Assembly (NCBI GenBank): GCA_036244855.1
Contig: BQKZ01000077.1
Span: forward strand, 67,603 to 131,602
DNA from: Temnopleurus reevesii
Taxonomy: Eukaryota; Echinodermata; Echinoidea; Temnopleuroida; Temnopleuridae
Reading direction: 5' to 3'
Length of the DNA: 64,000 nucleotides
Positions 52,701-58,901 of this stretch are shown here, one piece after another. The notes beneath the pieces are model-generated. The model was not told the origin of the DNA and searched no databases. It saw only the letters and a program-made list of their open reading frames with translations. The translations under genes were made by a program, and so were the position numbers. Numbering within the stretch: the stretch's first letter is position 1; every line of letters begins with the position of its first letter.

Positions 52701-54082
52701 ATATTTTTAAAGTACCTGTCATAAAGTCTGTTGAAGCAGTACAATTAGTTTCACACAACCCAAGATGTGCGGCCTATACATTATTTGGTGGTTGAAGGAA
52801 AAAATTGATAAGAAGTAAGTTTAATATTTGGTATCAGCAAAGAACAAGAAATTCGAATCCAGAAAAACGATTACAATTTTCAGTGTTTAGTCTTTAATCT
52901 ACTGGGATCTTTAATAAACTGGGGTAGAGTGTCAGCATTCAGCAAGGAAATCTAGTAAAGCAGTCTGCTGGAAATTCGTTTCTCTACTTTTGCAAAAATA
53001 CAAATAAATATTCTATATAATGGCTATAAATTAATTTTTAACTCTTTCCCCCCTTTTTGTTATGTTTCAGAAAAAAATAGTTGTAACAAGTCACAATTTG
53101 AAATCTAAATAAAACAAAATCCCAATGCAGAAAAATTTACGAGATAAAAGTCCCAGAACCCTAGTTATATTATAGTTATAACCCATATTTTTCTTGTACA
53201 AATAAACCTGCCAAATATTTCTGACTCAAAAATATGCATTCCCATAATTATAAAGCAATAAATCCACGATGTATTCATATCTCTTTCATTTTGTTTCAGA
53301 CGTCTTGTACGCTGTAAATGGACCCAATGAAGAAGTAGGAGTGCCACCCCTCGCATTCACAGTTGACTTGGAAACAGGGGAAATCCTCAGTACGTGGGAC
53401 CCCTACCCCAAGGTATGTATCTATTGGATGACTCCATAATGATAATAATGATAATAATAATAATGATAATAATAATAATAATAATAATAGTTATACGTTC
53501 CTAAACAGCAAAGAACACTGACTACAGCGCATTGAGGTAATTATATGAAATGCACTTTATGGGTCGAGAGTATTAGTTTTATTATCTTTTTAATAATGAT
53601 ATTTAATAATATCTAATATCTATTTAATTGTTCTTTAAAAAGAGTAATAAAAAAACCGCTTAAATGAGAATTATAGATATTATTTTTTATAATTGTGTGG
53701 TAAGGATAGAAAAGTATTCTGTGGAAGTCATTATATTGTTCATATAATCATCCGTCTGTATGACCAAATTATGCTTTCTTAACAAGAATTGATATTTTAA
53801 AGGAACATATCTTCTGAATGATACAATTCATAAACGGCCGAATTTGAACGCAGATATAAACAAAGGTTTTGAACACTTTTAATTATAGCTCGACAATTTT
53901 TCTACAGGAAAACAAGTTTAGTATTATCAATACATATTTTCATTTTCTTTATTCAGTCATTTGGAGTTGTGCACGACATCGCCACCTATTCTGCCGACGG
54001 CTCCGTGTACATGGCCGACATCGGGCTCGATCGTGTCTGGAAGTTTGAATCGTCATCGAATACTCTCAGCAACGAACTCTAA
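17349..54082 (+). CDS. PAM: PAM-like secreted protein: degenerate PHM-N remnant fused to PAL domain
   Basis: Thirteen exons join in frame to 692 residues: 17349-17699, 38011-38065, 40392-40482, 41371-41534, 42202-42250, 43920-44274, 45269-45429, 46177-46287, 47360-47575, 48315-48394, 50984-51190, 52197-52309, 53957-54082. Residues 1 to about 32 form a signal peptide. Residues 67-98 are highly acidic. Residues 105-237 match the N-terminal copper domain of PHM (THMALYGC at 148-155, VLLVQYKT at 213-220), but relative to rat H107, H108 and H172 only the second His remains (T148, H149, Q217), and the second copper domain is absent. Residues 238-355 are an acidic Tyr/Ser-rich linker. Residues 356-692 are PAL, which in the family cleaves peptidyl-alpha-hydroxyglycine to amide plus glyoxylate: zinc histidines H451, H560, H657, plus R401, Y519, R576 and D658 are kept. 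V655 replaces the usual Met. There is no transmembrane segment. I infer a secretory-pathway lyase without hydroxylase activity. The 20-kb first intron is supported by phase and homology only. Confidence 0.85.
17758..18000 (-). repeat. Non-LTR element 3' tail, antisense
   Basis: (ATTCA)n at 17765-17790 followed by ATTCATTTTATTCC and, further in, AGCAGAGCTTGTGTTGGA. A related arrangement (ATTGAATAGAACATTTATTT ... AGCAAAGCTTGTGTCGG) lies at 21180-21430. This suggests two antisense copies of one LINE- or SINE-type 3' end. Confidence 0.4.
18001..19300. other. Intron 1, no feature recognised
   Basis: AT-rich intronic sequence with TTGTTTATTCATGTATT-type short repeats at 18005-18120 and a G run at 19099-19112. 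Confidence 0.5.
19453..19626. mobile_element. Foldback element B, copy 2, nested in repeat unit
   Basis: The ends GGGGTGTTGCTCAAAA and TTTTGAGCAACACCCC are perfect inverted repeats. The inner TTGCAATTGATCGCAAG block is shared with 11333-11495. It sits inside copy 1 of the 19308-20645 unit. Confidence 0.75.
19760..20042 (+). mobile_element. tRNA-derived SINE, copy 1
   Basis: The head GCGCCGTGGTTTAGTGG carries a pol III A-box-like TGGTTTAGTGG, and the B box is GTTCGAAAC at 19815-19823. The body includes TTCATCCACATTGTGCTGCA and CGGGCTAAATCCAGGGTAATA, and the tail reads GCTATAAAAATTGCATTTATTAC. A second copy is at 59003-59288, so this is a dispersed retroposon and not a tRNA gene; it lacks a cloverleaf 3' half. 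Confidence 0.85.
21178..21470 (-). repeat. Antisense non-LTR 3' end, carrying a hairpin insertion
   Basis: Sequence related to 17758-18000, split at about 21269 by the hairpin element 21270-21397. Confidence 0.35.
21270..21397. mobile_element. Hairpin element C, copy 1 (GCCCCGGTCACATAG...)
   Basis: 128 bp, nearly all inverted repeat: each arm is about 54 bases (GCCCCGGTCACATAGGGCCC and CACGATTCACCCCGACTC on the left, complementary on the right) with a loop of about 20 bases. It is the same as 24166-24285. Confidence 0.88.
21786..21970 (+). mobile_element. LINE 3' UTR and tail
   Basis: GGGACCAGCGTCTCACAAGC followed by GCTGCTTCCTGCTGGTTCC and, at the end, a tail of AATCTTGAATCTTTAATCTTG. Short direct repeats of TTGAATCT-type at the 3' end without poly(A) are typical of CR1/L2-clade LINEs. 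No reverse-transcriptase frame lies upstream, so it is a 5'-truncated copy. Confidence 0.5.
22868..23075 (-). mobile_element. MITE family D (TAGGCGGGTT ends), copy 1
   Basis: It ends in TAGGCGGGTTTAC at 23064 and contains AGCTTGCCCGAGGCTTGCCC, both shared in reverse orientation with 38191-38412. The other end is decayed. Confidence 0.6.
23347..23521 (+). mobile_element. MITE family A, copy 2
   Basis: Ends AACACGGTATAAACTATTTC and GGAAATAGTTTATATGGTGT. The interior ACAATCACAAGC and CATTGAATTG blocks are shared with the other copies. Confidence 0.7.
24040..24343 (-). mobile_element. MITE family A, copy 3, interrupted by hairpin element C
   Basis: The left half (ATTCAATGCTCCTTTGTAATG, GTCCGCACAGTTCAAG) and right half (CCAGTTTATTTTACTG, TTAATATCGTG) match the 8144-8300 copy on both sides of the hairpin at 24166-24285. 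Confidence 0.7.
24166..24285. mobile_element. Hairpin element C, copy 2, nested
   Basis: 120 bp with the same arms as 21270-21397. TAA is found just outside both ends, compatible with a 3-bp target duplication as made by Harbinger-type transposases. Only this copy shows it, so the assignment is tentative. Confidence 0.82.
25022..27108 (+). repeat. 2.09-kb segment, first copy (near-identical to 27110-29199)
   Basis: Positions are offset by 2088. Reading both, I saw one substitution (26757 versus 28845 region, CGGACATAGC against CGGACATTGC) and one 3-base indel (near 26960/29049); the comparison was not exhaustive. The single N at 27109 lies exactly at the join. No gene is recognised in the segment; its open frames are short, occur in both orientations and match nothing I know. 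Confidence 0.92.
27110..29199 (+). repeat. 2.09-kb segment, second copy
   Basis: It begins CTAAACTAAATATACC immediately after the N and runs to AAAATAGTG at about 29199, where unique sequence resumes. Confidence 0.92.
29200..30131. other. Intron 1, no firm gene; one odd open frame at 29313-29501
   Basis: A 62-codon plus-strand frame from 29313 begins with a hydrophobic segment ([10 protein letters not shown]), then has an Arg/Leu-rich helix-like part ([20 protein letters not shown]), in a patch richer in CpG than its surroundings. It overlaps a longer frame at 29261-29605. It may be a transposon fragment. The function is not recognised. Confidence 0.25.
30132..30698. mobile_element. Large foldback element with TTAA ends, 567 bp
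   Basis: Inverted arms of about 250 bases run from TTAAAGGAGAACTTCACCC to GGGTGAAGTGACCCCTTTAA. Inner parts also pair (GGAGAACTCTCCATTTACTT against its complement near 30505-30540). TTAA at both ends matches the target-site signature of piggyBac-type transposons. No transposase frame is present, so it is non-autonomous. Confidence 0.78.
30699..32425. other. Intron 1, no feature recognised
   Basis: AT-rich sequence with an A-rich patch at 30800-30870 and a T/G run at 32378-32406. Confidence 0.5.
32429..32605. mobile_element. Hairpin element E, 177 bp
   Basis: The arms of about 80 bases are almost perfect complements (CCACCCTCTTAACATAGACA against TGTCTATGTTAAGAGGGTGG) around a loop of about 12 bases. 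The outer ends are CCAATTGCAC and GTGCAATTTG. Not coding. Confidence 0.85.
32790..33310. repeat. Direct repeat, two copies ~380 bp apart
   Basis: AGTAGG.TTGGGCAG.TCCAA, GATTTGCCGCAAGCTTC and AAGTCGTTTTGATTAGACAG occur from 32790 and again from 33166, with about 85% similarity by eye. Confidence 0.7.
33311..34140. other. Intron 1, no feature recognised
   Basis: AT-rich sequence without recognised repeats or exons. Confidence 0.5.
34141..34271. mobile_element. Small MITE with AGTGGTGTTAAA ends
   Basis: Left AGTGGTGTTAAAACC and right GTTTAACACCGCT are near-complementary ends, 131 bp apart. It has no coding capacity. Confidence 0.5.
34272..35365. other. Intron 1, no feature recognised
   Basis: AT-rich sequence without recognised repeats or exons. 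Confidence 0.45.
35366..35691 (-). other. GC-richer minus-strand open frame of unknown nature
   Basis: A minus-strand ATG frame at 35691 runs 97 codons (starts [17 protein letters not shown], later [16 protein letters not shown]), overlapping a second open minus frame at 35366-35560. The stretch is clearly more GC- and CpG-rich than the intron around it. It lies antisense in intron 1, next to the inverted repeat at 35831. It could be a decayed DNA-transposon gene or a small nested gene. I recognise no domain. Confidence 0.3.
35831..35958. mobile_element. Small foldback element (AACGCTCCC...GGGAGCGTT)
   Basis: The ends AAACGCTCCC and GGGAGCGTTT are complementary, and the inner GGACTGATGT pairs with ACATCAGTCC. 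It is 128 bp and non-coding. Confidence 0.6.
35959..38010. other. Intron 1, 3' end; no gene recognised
   Basis: It contains a duplicated ACGCTTATACGGTGAAC at 36234-36275 and a C run at 37038-37047. The last bases before exon 2 form a good acceptor (TTCTGTTTTGTTATGCAG). Confidence 0.5.
38011..38065 (+). CDS. PAM: PAM-like exon 2 (start of PHM-N remnant)
   Basis: Acceptor TTATGCAG, donor GTGAGT; reads [18 protein letters not shown]. The Cys corresponds to the first conserved Cys of PHM (YFCMS-type motif). Phase 0 in, 1 out. Confidence 0.8.
38191..38412 (+). mobile_element. MITE family D, copy 2 (both ends intact)
   Basis: 222 bp with TAGGCGGGTTTAC at the left and TCAACCCGCCTA at the right. 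The inner TGTCGGGCAAGCCTCGGGCA is shared with 22868-23075 and, decayed, with 49158-49272. Confidence 0.72.
38413..40391. other. Intron 2 remainder, no gene recognised
   Basis: AT-rich, with an ATT/ATC triplet patch at 40085-40130. A weak 117-codon frame at 38946-39299 has AT-rich codons and no domain. Confidence 0.5.
40392..40482 (+). CDS. PAM: PAM-like exon 3 (site of first copper histidines)
   Basis: Acceptor CCTCCCCAG, donor GTAATG. It encodes [20 protein letters not shown] and [12 protein letters not shown]. In PHM the motif is HHM-LFGC; here T148 replaces the first His and H149 remains. Confidence 0.85.
41371..41534 (+). CDS. PAM: PAM-like exon 4 (third copper histidine lost)
   Basis: Acceptor AATATCAACAG, donor GTAAGT. 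It encodes [20 protein letters not shown] through [17 protein letters not shown]. The PHM motif VGGE...VLQVHYG aligns here, with Gln (Q217) at the copper-ligand His. Confidence 0.85.
42202..42250 (+). CDS. PAM: PAM-like exon 5 (end of PHM-N remnant)
   Basis: Acceptor CTTTTTCGTAG, donor GTATGA; reads [15 protein letters not shown], matching the DCSG(V)SL region of PHM with the Cys replaced by Asp. After this exon the PHM C-terminal copper domain should follow but does not. Confidence 0.8.
43226..43490 (+). pseudogene. Decayed head of exon 6 (oldest copy) plus ATC microsatellite
   Basis: TTTACAG precedes TTAGAGACACATATGTCATC, which aligns with the first 60 bases of exon 6 (ATGTCATCC, GCAGTGG, GGGCTCTCAAAAACC). 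The frame is broken. It runs into about 200 bases of ATC/ACC triplets (about 43285-43480). Confidence 0.65.
43558..43850 (+). pseudogene. Partial copy of exon 6 head plus ATC microsatellite
   Basis: CTTTTGCAG precedes TAAGGGTGACAAAGATATCA; it reads [19 protein letters not shown] in frame and then passes into histidine codons of the ATC/CAT repeat and a TAA. No donor follows, so it is not a usable exon. Confidence 0.75.
43920..44274 (+). CDS. PAM: PAM-like exon 6: acidic Tyr/Ser-rich linker
   Basis: Acceptor TTCTTTTGCAG, donor GTGGGT. The 118 codons hold many Ser, Asp, Glu and Tyr (for example [17 protein letters not shown]). Tyrosines next to acidic residues resemble sulfation sites, but this is only inference. 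It occupies the place where PHM domain 2 would be in a bifunctional PAM. No domain was recognised. Confidence 0.8.
44300..44880 (+). repeat. Polypyrimidine tract in intron 6
   Basis: About 500 bases almost only of C and T on the plus strand. The two open frames here (44314-44743) are by-products of this composition. Confidence 0.75.
45269..45429 (+). CDS. PAM: PAM-like exon 7: start of PAL domain
   Basis: Acceptor CTGTTTCAG, donor GTAAGA. It contains [20 protein letters not shown] then GDRRWEN. R401 in the HRGD motif corresponds to the active-site Arg (rat R533). Confidence 0.88.
46177..46287 (+). CDS. PAM: PAM-like exon 8: PAL domain
   Basis: Acceptor TTTCTTTCAG, donor GTAAGT. It encodes an acidic stretch then [20 protein letters not shown], as in PAL blade 1-2. 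Phase 2 out. Confidence 0.87.
46981..47170 (+). pseudogene. Partial copy 1 of PAL exon 9 head
   Basis: After an AG acceptor it reads [20 protein letters not shown] and on to [16 protein letters not shown], then diverges and reaches a TAA. The real exon continues another 90 bases. The repeat unit is about 190 bases and includes the ATT-rich intron end. Confidence 0.8.
47171..47359 (+). pseudogene. Partial copy 2 of PAL exon 9 head
   Basis: It has the same structure as 46981-47170 and very similar sequence. After KSVKWLPW a GGTAACA could act as a weak donor, but using it would drop the rest of the exon. Confidence 0.8.
47360..47575 (+). CDS. PAM: PAM-like exon 9: PAL zinc site His
   Basis: Acceptor ATTACACAG, donor GTATAA. 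H451 in FFMPHG matches zinc ligand H585 of rat [18 protein letters not shown] follows, with C499 in a conserved disulfide position. It is the full-length third copy of a triplicated exon head. Confidence 0.88.
47645..47800 (+). mobile_element. Decayed tRNA-SINE, copy 3
   Basis: GGTTCTGACTCTCGTCTT, GCTAAAGCTGGGTAATA and TGTGCGCTAT occur in the same order as in the SINE at 19760, with the B box region lost. Confidence 0.45.
48315..48394 (+). CDS. PAM: PAM-like exon 10 (allele 1)
   Basis: Acceptor TATTTTAG, donor GTAATT. It encodes [21 protein letters not shown]519 matches rat PAL Y654 and C520 the disulfide partner. The allele-2 copy is at 50272-50351, differing by F527Y and one silent change. 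Confidence 0.86.
49158..49272 (+). mobile_element. MITE family D, copy 3 (decayed left half)
   Basis: TTTGCATACATTATTTGTTG, then GCATCTATTAATTAACCCGCC, shares its right half with 38191-38412. Confidence 0.55.
49343..49434 (+). CDS. PAM: PAM-like exon 11, allele 1, cut off at N
   Basis: [20 protein letters not shown] then [11 protein letters not shown], ending at the N at 49435. It matches 50984-51075 with three silent changes and one K/E change. Redundant with exon 11 below; the frame across the N is chimeric. Confidence 0.8.
49436..49512 (+). CDS. PAM: PAM-like exon 9 tail, allele 2 (assembly duplicate)
   Basis: It matches 47499-47575 (offset 1937) with two silent differences and the same donor. 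It restarts mid-exon right after the N, as expected for a second haplotype contig. Confidence 0.85.
50272..50351 (+). CDS. PAM: PAM-like exon 10, allele 2 (assembly duplicate)
   Basis: Acceptor ATCTTCTAG, donor GTAATC. Same length and phase as 48315-48394. Confidence 0.85.
50984..51190 (+). CDS. PAM: PAM-like exon 11: second PAL zinc His and active-site Arg
   Basis: Acceptor TTCAATTCAG, donor GTAAAT. H560 (IPHSLAL) matches zinc ligand H690, R576 ([11 protein letters not shown]) matches R706, and C572/C583 match the second PAL disulfide. It encodes EYLPEW to SYNSEQ. Confidence 0.88.
52197..52309 (+). CDS. PAM: PAM-like exon 12 (allele 1)
   Basis: Acceptor TTGTTTCAG, donor GTATGT. It reads [20 protein letters not shown] then [18 protein letters not shown]. 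The allele-2 copy at 53300-53412 differs at seven positions, all silent. Confidence 0.87.
52335..52372. repeat. AAT microsatellite
   Basis: (AAT)n after exon 12. The allele-2 counterpart at 53440-53490 is longer and mixed AAT/GAT. Confidence 0.7.
52469..52571 (+). CDS. PAM: PAM-like exon 11 tail, allele 2 (assembly duplicate)
   Basis: It matches 51088-51190 (offset 1381) with one silent change, starting directly after the N at 52468. Confidence 0.85.
53300..53412 (+). CDS. PAM: PAM-like exon 12, allele 2 (assembly duplicate)
   Basis: Acceptor TTGTTTCAG, donor GTATGT. The protein is identical to exon 12 despite seven nucleotide differences, showing selection on the sequence. Confidence 0.86.
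53957..54082 (+). CDS. PAM: PAM-like exon 13: third PAL zinc His and stop
   Basis: Acceptor TTTATTCAG. It reads [20 protein letters not shown] then [21 protein letters not shown] and TAA at 54080-54082. H657 and D658 match H786 and D787. The residue two before H657 (V655) is Met in rat PAL. The protein ends right after the last NHL-like blade, with no membrane anchor. Confidence 0.87.
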   Translation, partial: SFGVVHDIATYSADGSVYMADIGLDRVWKFESSSNTLSNEL

Positions 54083-54890
54083 ATAATACAACAAATTATC
54101 CCTACCCTTCAGAAATATTTCAAGAATATGTAAAGAGTTATATATATATGATTCAGAGATTATAGTTTTTGAAAGGGCGTTTATTCAACTTGGTGCATCA
54201 TAGATATTGTTTAAATATTGTATATCTTATTGAAAAAAATATGCAGAATTCACAGTTAAGACTATTACGAGTTGTTGATGTTGAAAAAAAGCGGTACTAC
54301 AAATTATGATGTATATTAATAAGTTTAGAAATTCCATGTTCATGGTCAGCAATCATGATTCATAAACTCATCTTTTGTATAACATTTTTAAATGCTTTTG
54401 TTTAAATCAAACAAACGAAAGTGGGCATCAGTGCATTCTGAATTATGTACACTTTATACATCAAGCAAATTTGATTACACAGAAAAAATAAAAAGGCCAT
54501 TATAAATCGTAGAATTACAGAAAATCTGAACTCAGGACCACGGATTTATGGAGGAAATCTTCATTGGAAATCACAGCAAATTAACATTTATATATTTACC
54601 CTAAATTCTGATGCCTTTTCAGAGTGTAGAAAGCTGTATTGAATCATGTTAGCTGGCATGAAACATAATCAGGGAAGACAAATCAAAACGTTGAAAGATA
54701 TTGAACTACATTTTCTTTGTTTGGCAGATAAGACCAGCCAACAAAAATCTAAATCATGAGATAAAATATAACCTCTTAAATATGTACATGTATTCAAAGA
54801 AAACCTAAAGAATTATATCGATTCTGAAAACCAGCAAATCTTCGTTCAGTAAATAAAAGTTTCATAAAAAATGATTTACGCAGATCCTTT
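54083..54890 (+). other. 3' UTR of the PAM-like gene with candidate poly(A) signals
   Basis: AATAAA occurs at 54487-54492 and again at 54852-54857. The true cleavage site is unknown. Confidence 0.45.
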
Positions 54891-56174
54891 TGTGTTTGAA
54901 TTGGAAAAGGGGATGTACATATGATTCTGTCAATATTTTTATTATCTTTATTATCATTTTTTATTTTAATTTTGATGTGTATTTGTTGGGATGAAGGATA
55001 TCTAACATTTACATTCCCGTCCAGATACCATAATACATGTATACCTTGAAATGTTATATTCAGCCGGTTAGCATGAATTCATGTGCAATCTTCCTGCAAT
55101 CTTTGTATACAAATTTCCGCAAAATATTTTGCATATTTCACCACTAAGAGTTTATACAGAGTGGTCCTAACATTACCCTGGCAAATTGATGGTCATATTT
55201 CGAACATTTAGCCATATTCTTAAAGAGTATTTTCTTAAATAGACGACCGGGCTTTGTTTCAATCAAAATCGAATCAGTCGGTCAGTCAAAAAAGTTAGAA
55301 CACTTTTTGTGGACCAATGTCAATGCAAAGTTATGGTATGTTTTGTGTTGTCCAAACATGCCACAAATTTTATTTGACACTGTTAAAAAAAAGTCGTAAC
55401 TTTTGACTGGCTTGACCAATTTTGATGAAATAAAACTCATTTGTTTAGTTAAGATATGAATAAATTTATCCCGAATATGAAGAGTTTCTGGGCAATATTT
55501 CTGGGAAACTCTGTATGGGATGGAATTCCACGTCACAAAACTTTTTTTTTAATTCTACGCAGTTTAATGAAGTTTTATCTTATCACGCAGTGTAAAATAA
55601 CATATCCCTGACTATGCTCTCCTTCTTTTCACAAGCATTGTACATAAAATAATTGGAAGTGTGATTAAGCTTGTAAATATAAATGCAGAAATAACAATTG
55701 CATGGTAACAAAAATTTGAAATCCATTGGAATTCATAAAGCTTTGTAAAATGCTCAAAGAAAAATCTATATCAATGTAGATTCGTTCCAACAGGTTTTAT
55801 TCTTATCATTTCACGATGTGCAATATTTCCCTATATCTTGAAGACACTTTGATTTAAAAAGATAAGTTGTAGCAGAATCTGTTTGCTGTTAGAGAATATC
55901 TTCTTTTAAAAAGGGAATAACTTATTTAAAGAATGTTTGAAGCCACTAGCCTTAAGTGTTGCTCTAGATTTGTATTTACTTTGTCAAAAAATCTTGCTGT
56001 AAATACAATGTGTTATGCGCTCCTTATATACATCCCAATACATAAAATTGAAGTACCTGTAATATGTTAATTATAGAATTGATACATTTCCATGCAAAGT
56101 GCAATCTGAAAATCAATTAGATAATGACTATCTTCCAAGGCAGCTGTAATATACTATTTATATCAATTAATTTC
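54891..56174. other. Convergent intergenic region, no feature recognised
   Basis: AT-rich sequence between the ends of the PAM-like and paraoxonase-like genes. Confidence 0.5.
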
Positions 56175-56340
56175 TGATATAATCTATTTCCGTAAAATTA
56201 AGTTTGTCATGGAACAATAGATCCGTACGCCATGTATTGAATTGTGTGGACATAACAATCACAAGCCGGTCCTGATTTCAATATATTAGCATTGAATTGG
56301 CGTTGGACCTAATTTTACGGAAATAGATTATATCGTGTTC
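56175..56340 (+). mobile_element. MITE family A, copy 4 (best ends)
   Basis: Ends TGATATAATCTATTTCCGTA and TACGGAAATAGATTATATCG are almost perfect inverted repeats; 166 bp. Confidence 0.78.
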
Positions 56341-56960
56341 ATTTATCCCGATTTGGACTATAACATAAAGTATGTTCAACACCATCGTTATTTTTTTCCA
56401 TATCTAATTTTCTTAAAAGTTTCAAAATCCTCTTCATCTTCTTTTTTTGTAAAACAAAAAATCTTCCTAAACCTGTAGGTTTACGTTTCAACATTCCATA
56501 TTTTTTTCCAATCAATGGATTATGACATTGTACAAATCTGCTCAGAGTGCGACCATGCTTTTGTTGTGTGTTTAGCGGATTTATATTTTGAGTTCGTCCT
56601 GCCGCGCTTTTGTAGTCGTTTTTAGTTTGCGATATTTGTGAAAAGTGATGTATAAATTTGAGTTGATTATGTAATAAAGTCGCAGAGATATATACGTATA
56701 GCTACTAAAGTGTAATGTGTACCGTGTTTTATTTTCCACCTATCACTCGTATCAACCACATATTCTTTTTAGTGATACAATATTAAATCTAAATTGCAAT
56801 GAAAAATATGTAGGGTTACATGAACAAAACACATTTTAATCTGTAATCACGAATATTATATCTGATTTAGAATCAGTTTAACATGTTTACAATCTCATTT
56901 CACTTTTTGTATCGCCGATTTGAGCCCATGAGGCCATGTAAAAAGCATGAGCTCACTATG

Positions 56961-57205
56961 TACACTCTTAAAAATATTGGGTAAAAGTTGGGTAATTTCA
57001 TTACCCAGTGGACACATACGAACCCTCATGATTTGGGGAAACGAAAATTGGGTATATTATGACAAAATGTTACCACATGTGTAGTACATAATTCCTAAAA
57101 TTGGGCAAATGTTGGGGAGAAAATACCCAATTGGGGCATAAAATTACCCAAAGTTGATCGGACTCATAATAACCTACATGTTGGGCAAATGATTTTAAGA
57201 GTGTA
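56961..57205. mobile_element. MITE with TACACTCTTAAAA ends and TTGGGTAA motifs
   Basis: Terminal inverted repeats TACACTCTTAAAA and TTTTAAGAGTGTA, 245 bp apart, with several internal TTGGG motifs. The TA at each end suggests a TA target site. Confidence 0.7.
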
Positions 57206-58713
57206 AGGGACAAAAATGTCACAAACGGGTCCCCTTATTTATATAAGCATCCGCTAGCAAGCCTATAAGAGTCTGTAAAATTCTTAATACACATGCAGCT
57301 CCCGTGCTTTTAGCACGGCTTATCAGCACATCCCACTTTCCAAAGCAGAATTAATTTTACAAGTATGATAAAGTGCATAATATTCCAAATTTGTGTAACA
57401 TTCCAGTATGTCATATAACTGATTATTTATACAAGTAAAATTTCAAGTATAAAATTTCAGTTCATTTACAGAGCACCGATTATGTAAAATTTGCATAAAT
57501 GAGCAAACAATGAAGAGAATATGTGATATTGATTCATATAAATTCAGAGATAAAAGTCAACAGATACCCTTTTAAAAATATACCCCGCATAGATAAATTT
57601 GTTACAAGAAAAATAGTGGCAATTCCATAAAATTATTCTATACACACGGCACATTGTTTTATCGTCAGTATGATTTCTGTTACAGCAAAAAATCATTATA
57701 AAGTGAAGTGGGTGAGACGAGATAGAAAACGTAAGAGTTGTTGGAGTGAATGCGGGTTAAAAATGATCACATCCACATTTTCTTAGCTTTAAAAGGGGAT
57801 GATATATCGTAAGAAGCACTTGATTTGCATTTGGAAGATCATTGACACTGGGGAATTTAAGGTAATTTGATTGGCAGGTTGTACATTACGCCGGACATAC
57901 CTCCACGATATTGACACTTGCGGTTGTGAAATCTACACAAACACAGCAAATGCAGGTTTGTAAGTTACAGGAGATAGGAAATCTACAAACATTTCAATGT
58001 ATATTACTTGACCACAAATCTGTAAACAGAGAGGAATGTCATCTACAAGAATGGCAAAACGCAAAATAATCATGATCTGAATCATGGGCTGAATTTACAT
58101 GGAGGAAATATCGGCCGTTTTATAGCCGTTTTATAACCTCTGAGACCTGAGGTGATTTGCAAAGAAAGATGACGAGTTGTGATGACTCATTGAGAGCTAT
58201 CTAGGGTTGCATGAACCTGTAAAAATAGATGCTGAGGATATCTTAGGTCATGTTTACTCACTGTAACTCACATAAGATGCATTCGTATAAAGATACACTC
58301 TAAAGTATGGAATCCAGGTGGGCGTTTCATGAAGAATATCGCCAGCAACAAGCAGACATTTTCCGACAGTTACCACAGTCATCAATAGTGCTTTTAATCC
58401 AACCAAGCTCAATCATTTCATTGATTAAGTCAATGCTGACTAATTGTCGCTGGGGAAAAACTTCGAACGCTCTTTGGTCTTGTATTAACGTTTACAAGGT
58501 TGCAAGTGGGATATTTGCCATTTTTTAGAACATTGAAACGCTAGTCAAATTACGAATGTGATGGATCCAACAATTGCAGTATTAGATCCAGTATAATTAT
58601 ATGGAAAGTATTAATTCACCATTTTGAAAATACAGTAAATATAGGAGCTGTTTGGATATTGACATACCTCTTTACATTTGAGAATCTAGCTGAAGGAAAT
58701 ATGCAAAAACTAA
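57206..58713. other. Intergenic, no feature recognised
   Basis: AT-rich sequence; the ORF at 58307-58528 has no recognisable domain. Confidence 0.45.
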
Positions 58714-58714
58714 C

Positions 58715-58720
58715 TTTATT
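58715..58720 (-). terminator. Poly(A) signal AATAAA of the paraoxonase-like gene
   Basis: On the minus strand AATAAA lies 14 to 19 bases after the stop codon, implying a very short 3' UTR. Confidence 0.6.
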
Positions 58721-58733
58721 TAATCAAAAGTAG

Positions 58734-58901
58734 CTAAATGGCCTTAACTTCACAACGCATCATTCGTTCGTGCAGTGTACCAATCAATAGAATCCCTTTA
58801 TGGTACACAGCACTGGTTGACGTCGTCATATTTCTTCCATCCTCGGCATAAACTTCGGATAGTTCGACGTCATTATTAGGCCCGACTCTTACTCGTAGGA
58901 C
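58734..58901 (-). CDS. PON: Paraoxonase-like terminal exon
   Basis: Minus-strand acceptor TTTTGTTTAG; 56 codons from VLRVRVGPNNDVELSEVYAE to EVKAI and TAG. It resembles the C-terminus of PON1 to PON3 (VYAENG and LLIGTVFHKALYCEL-type motifs). Confidence 0.88.
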   Translation of the reverse strand, partial: VLRVRVGPNNDVELSEVYAEDGRNMTTSTSAVYHKGILLIGTLHERMMRCEVKAI

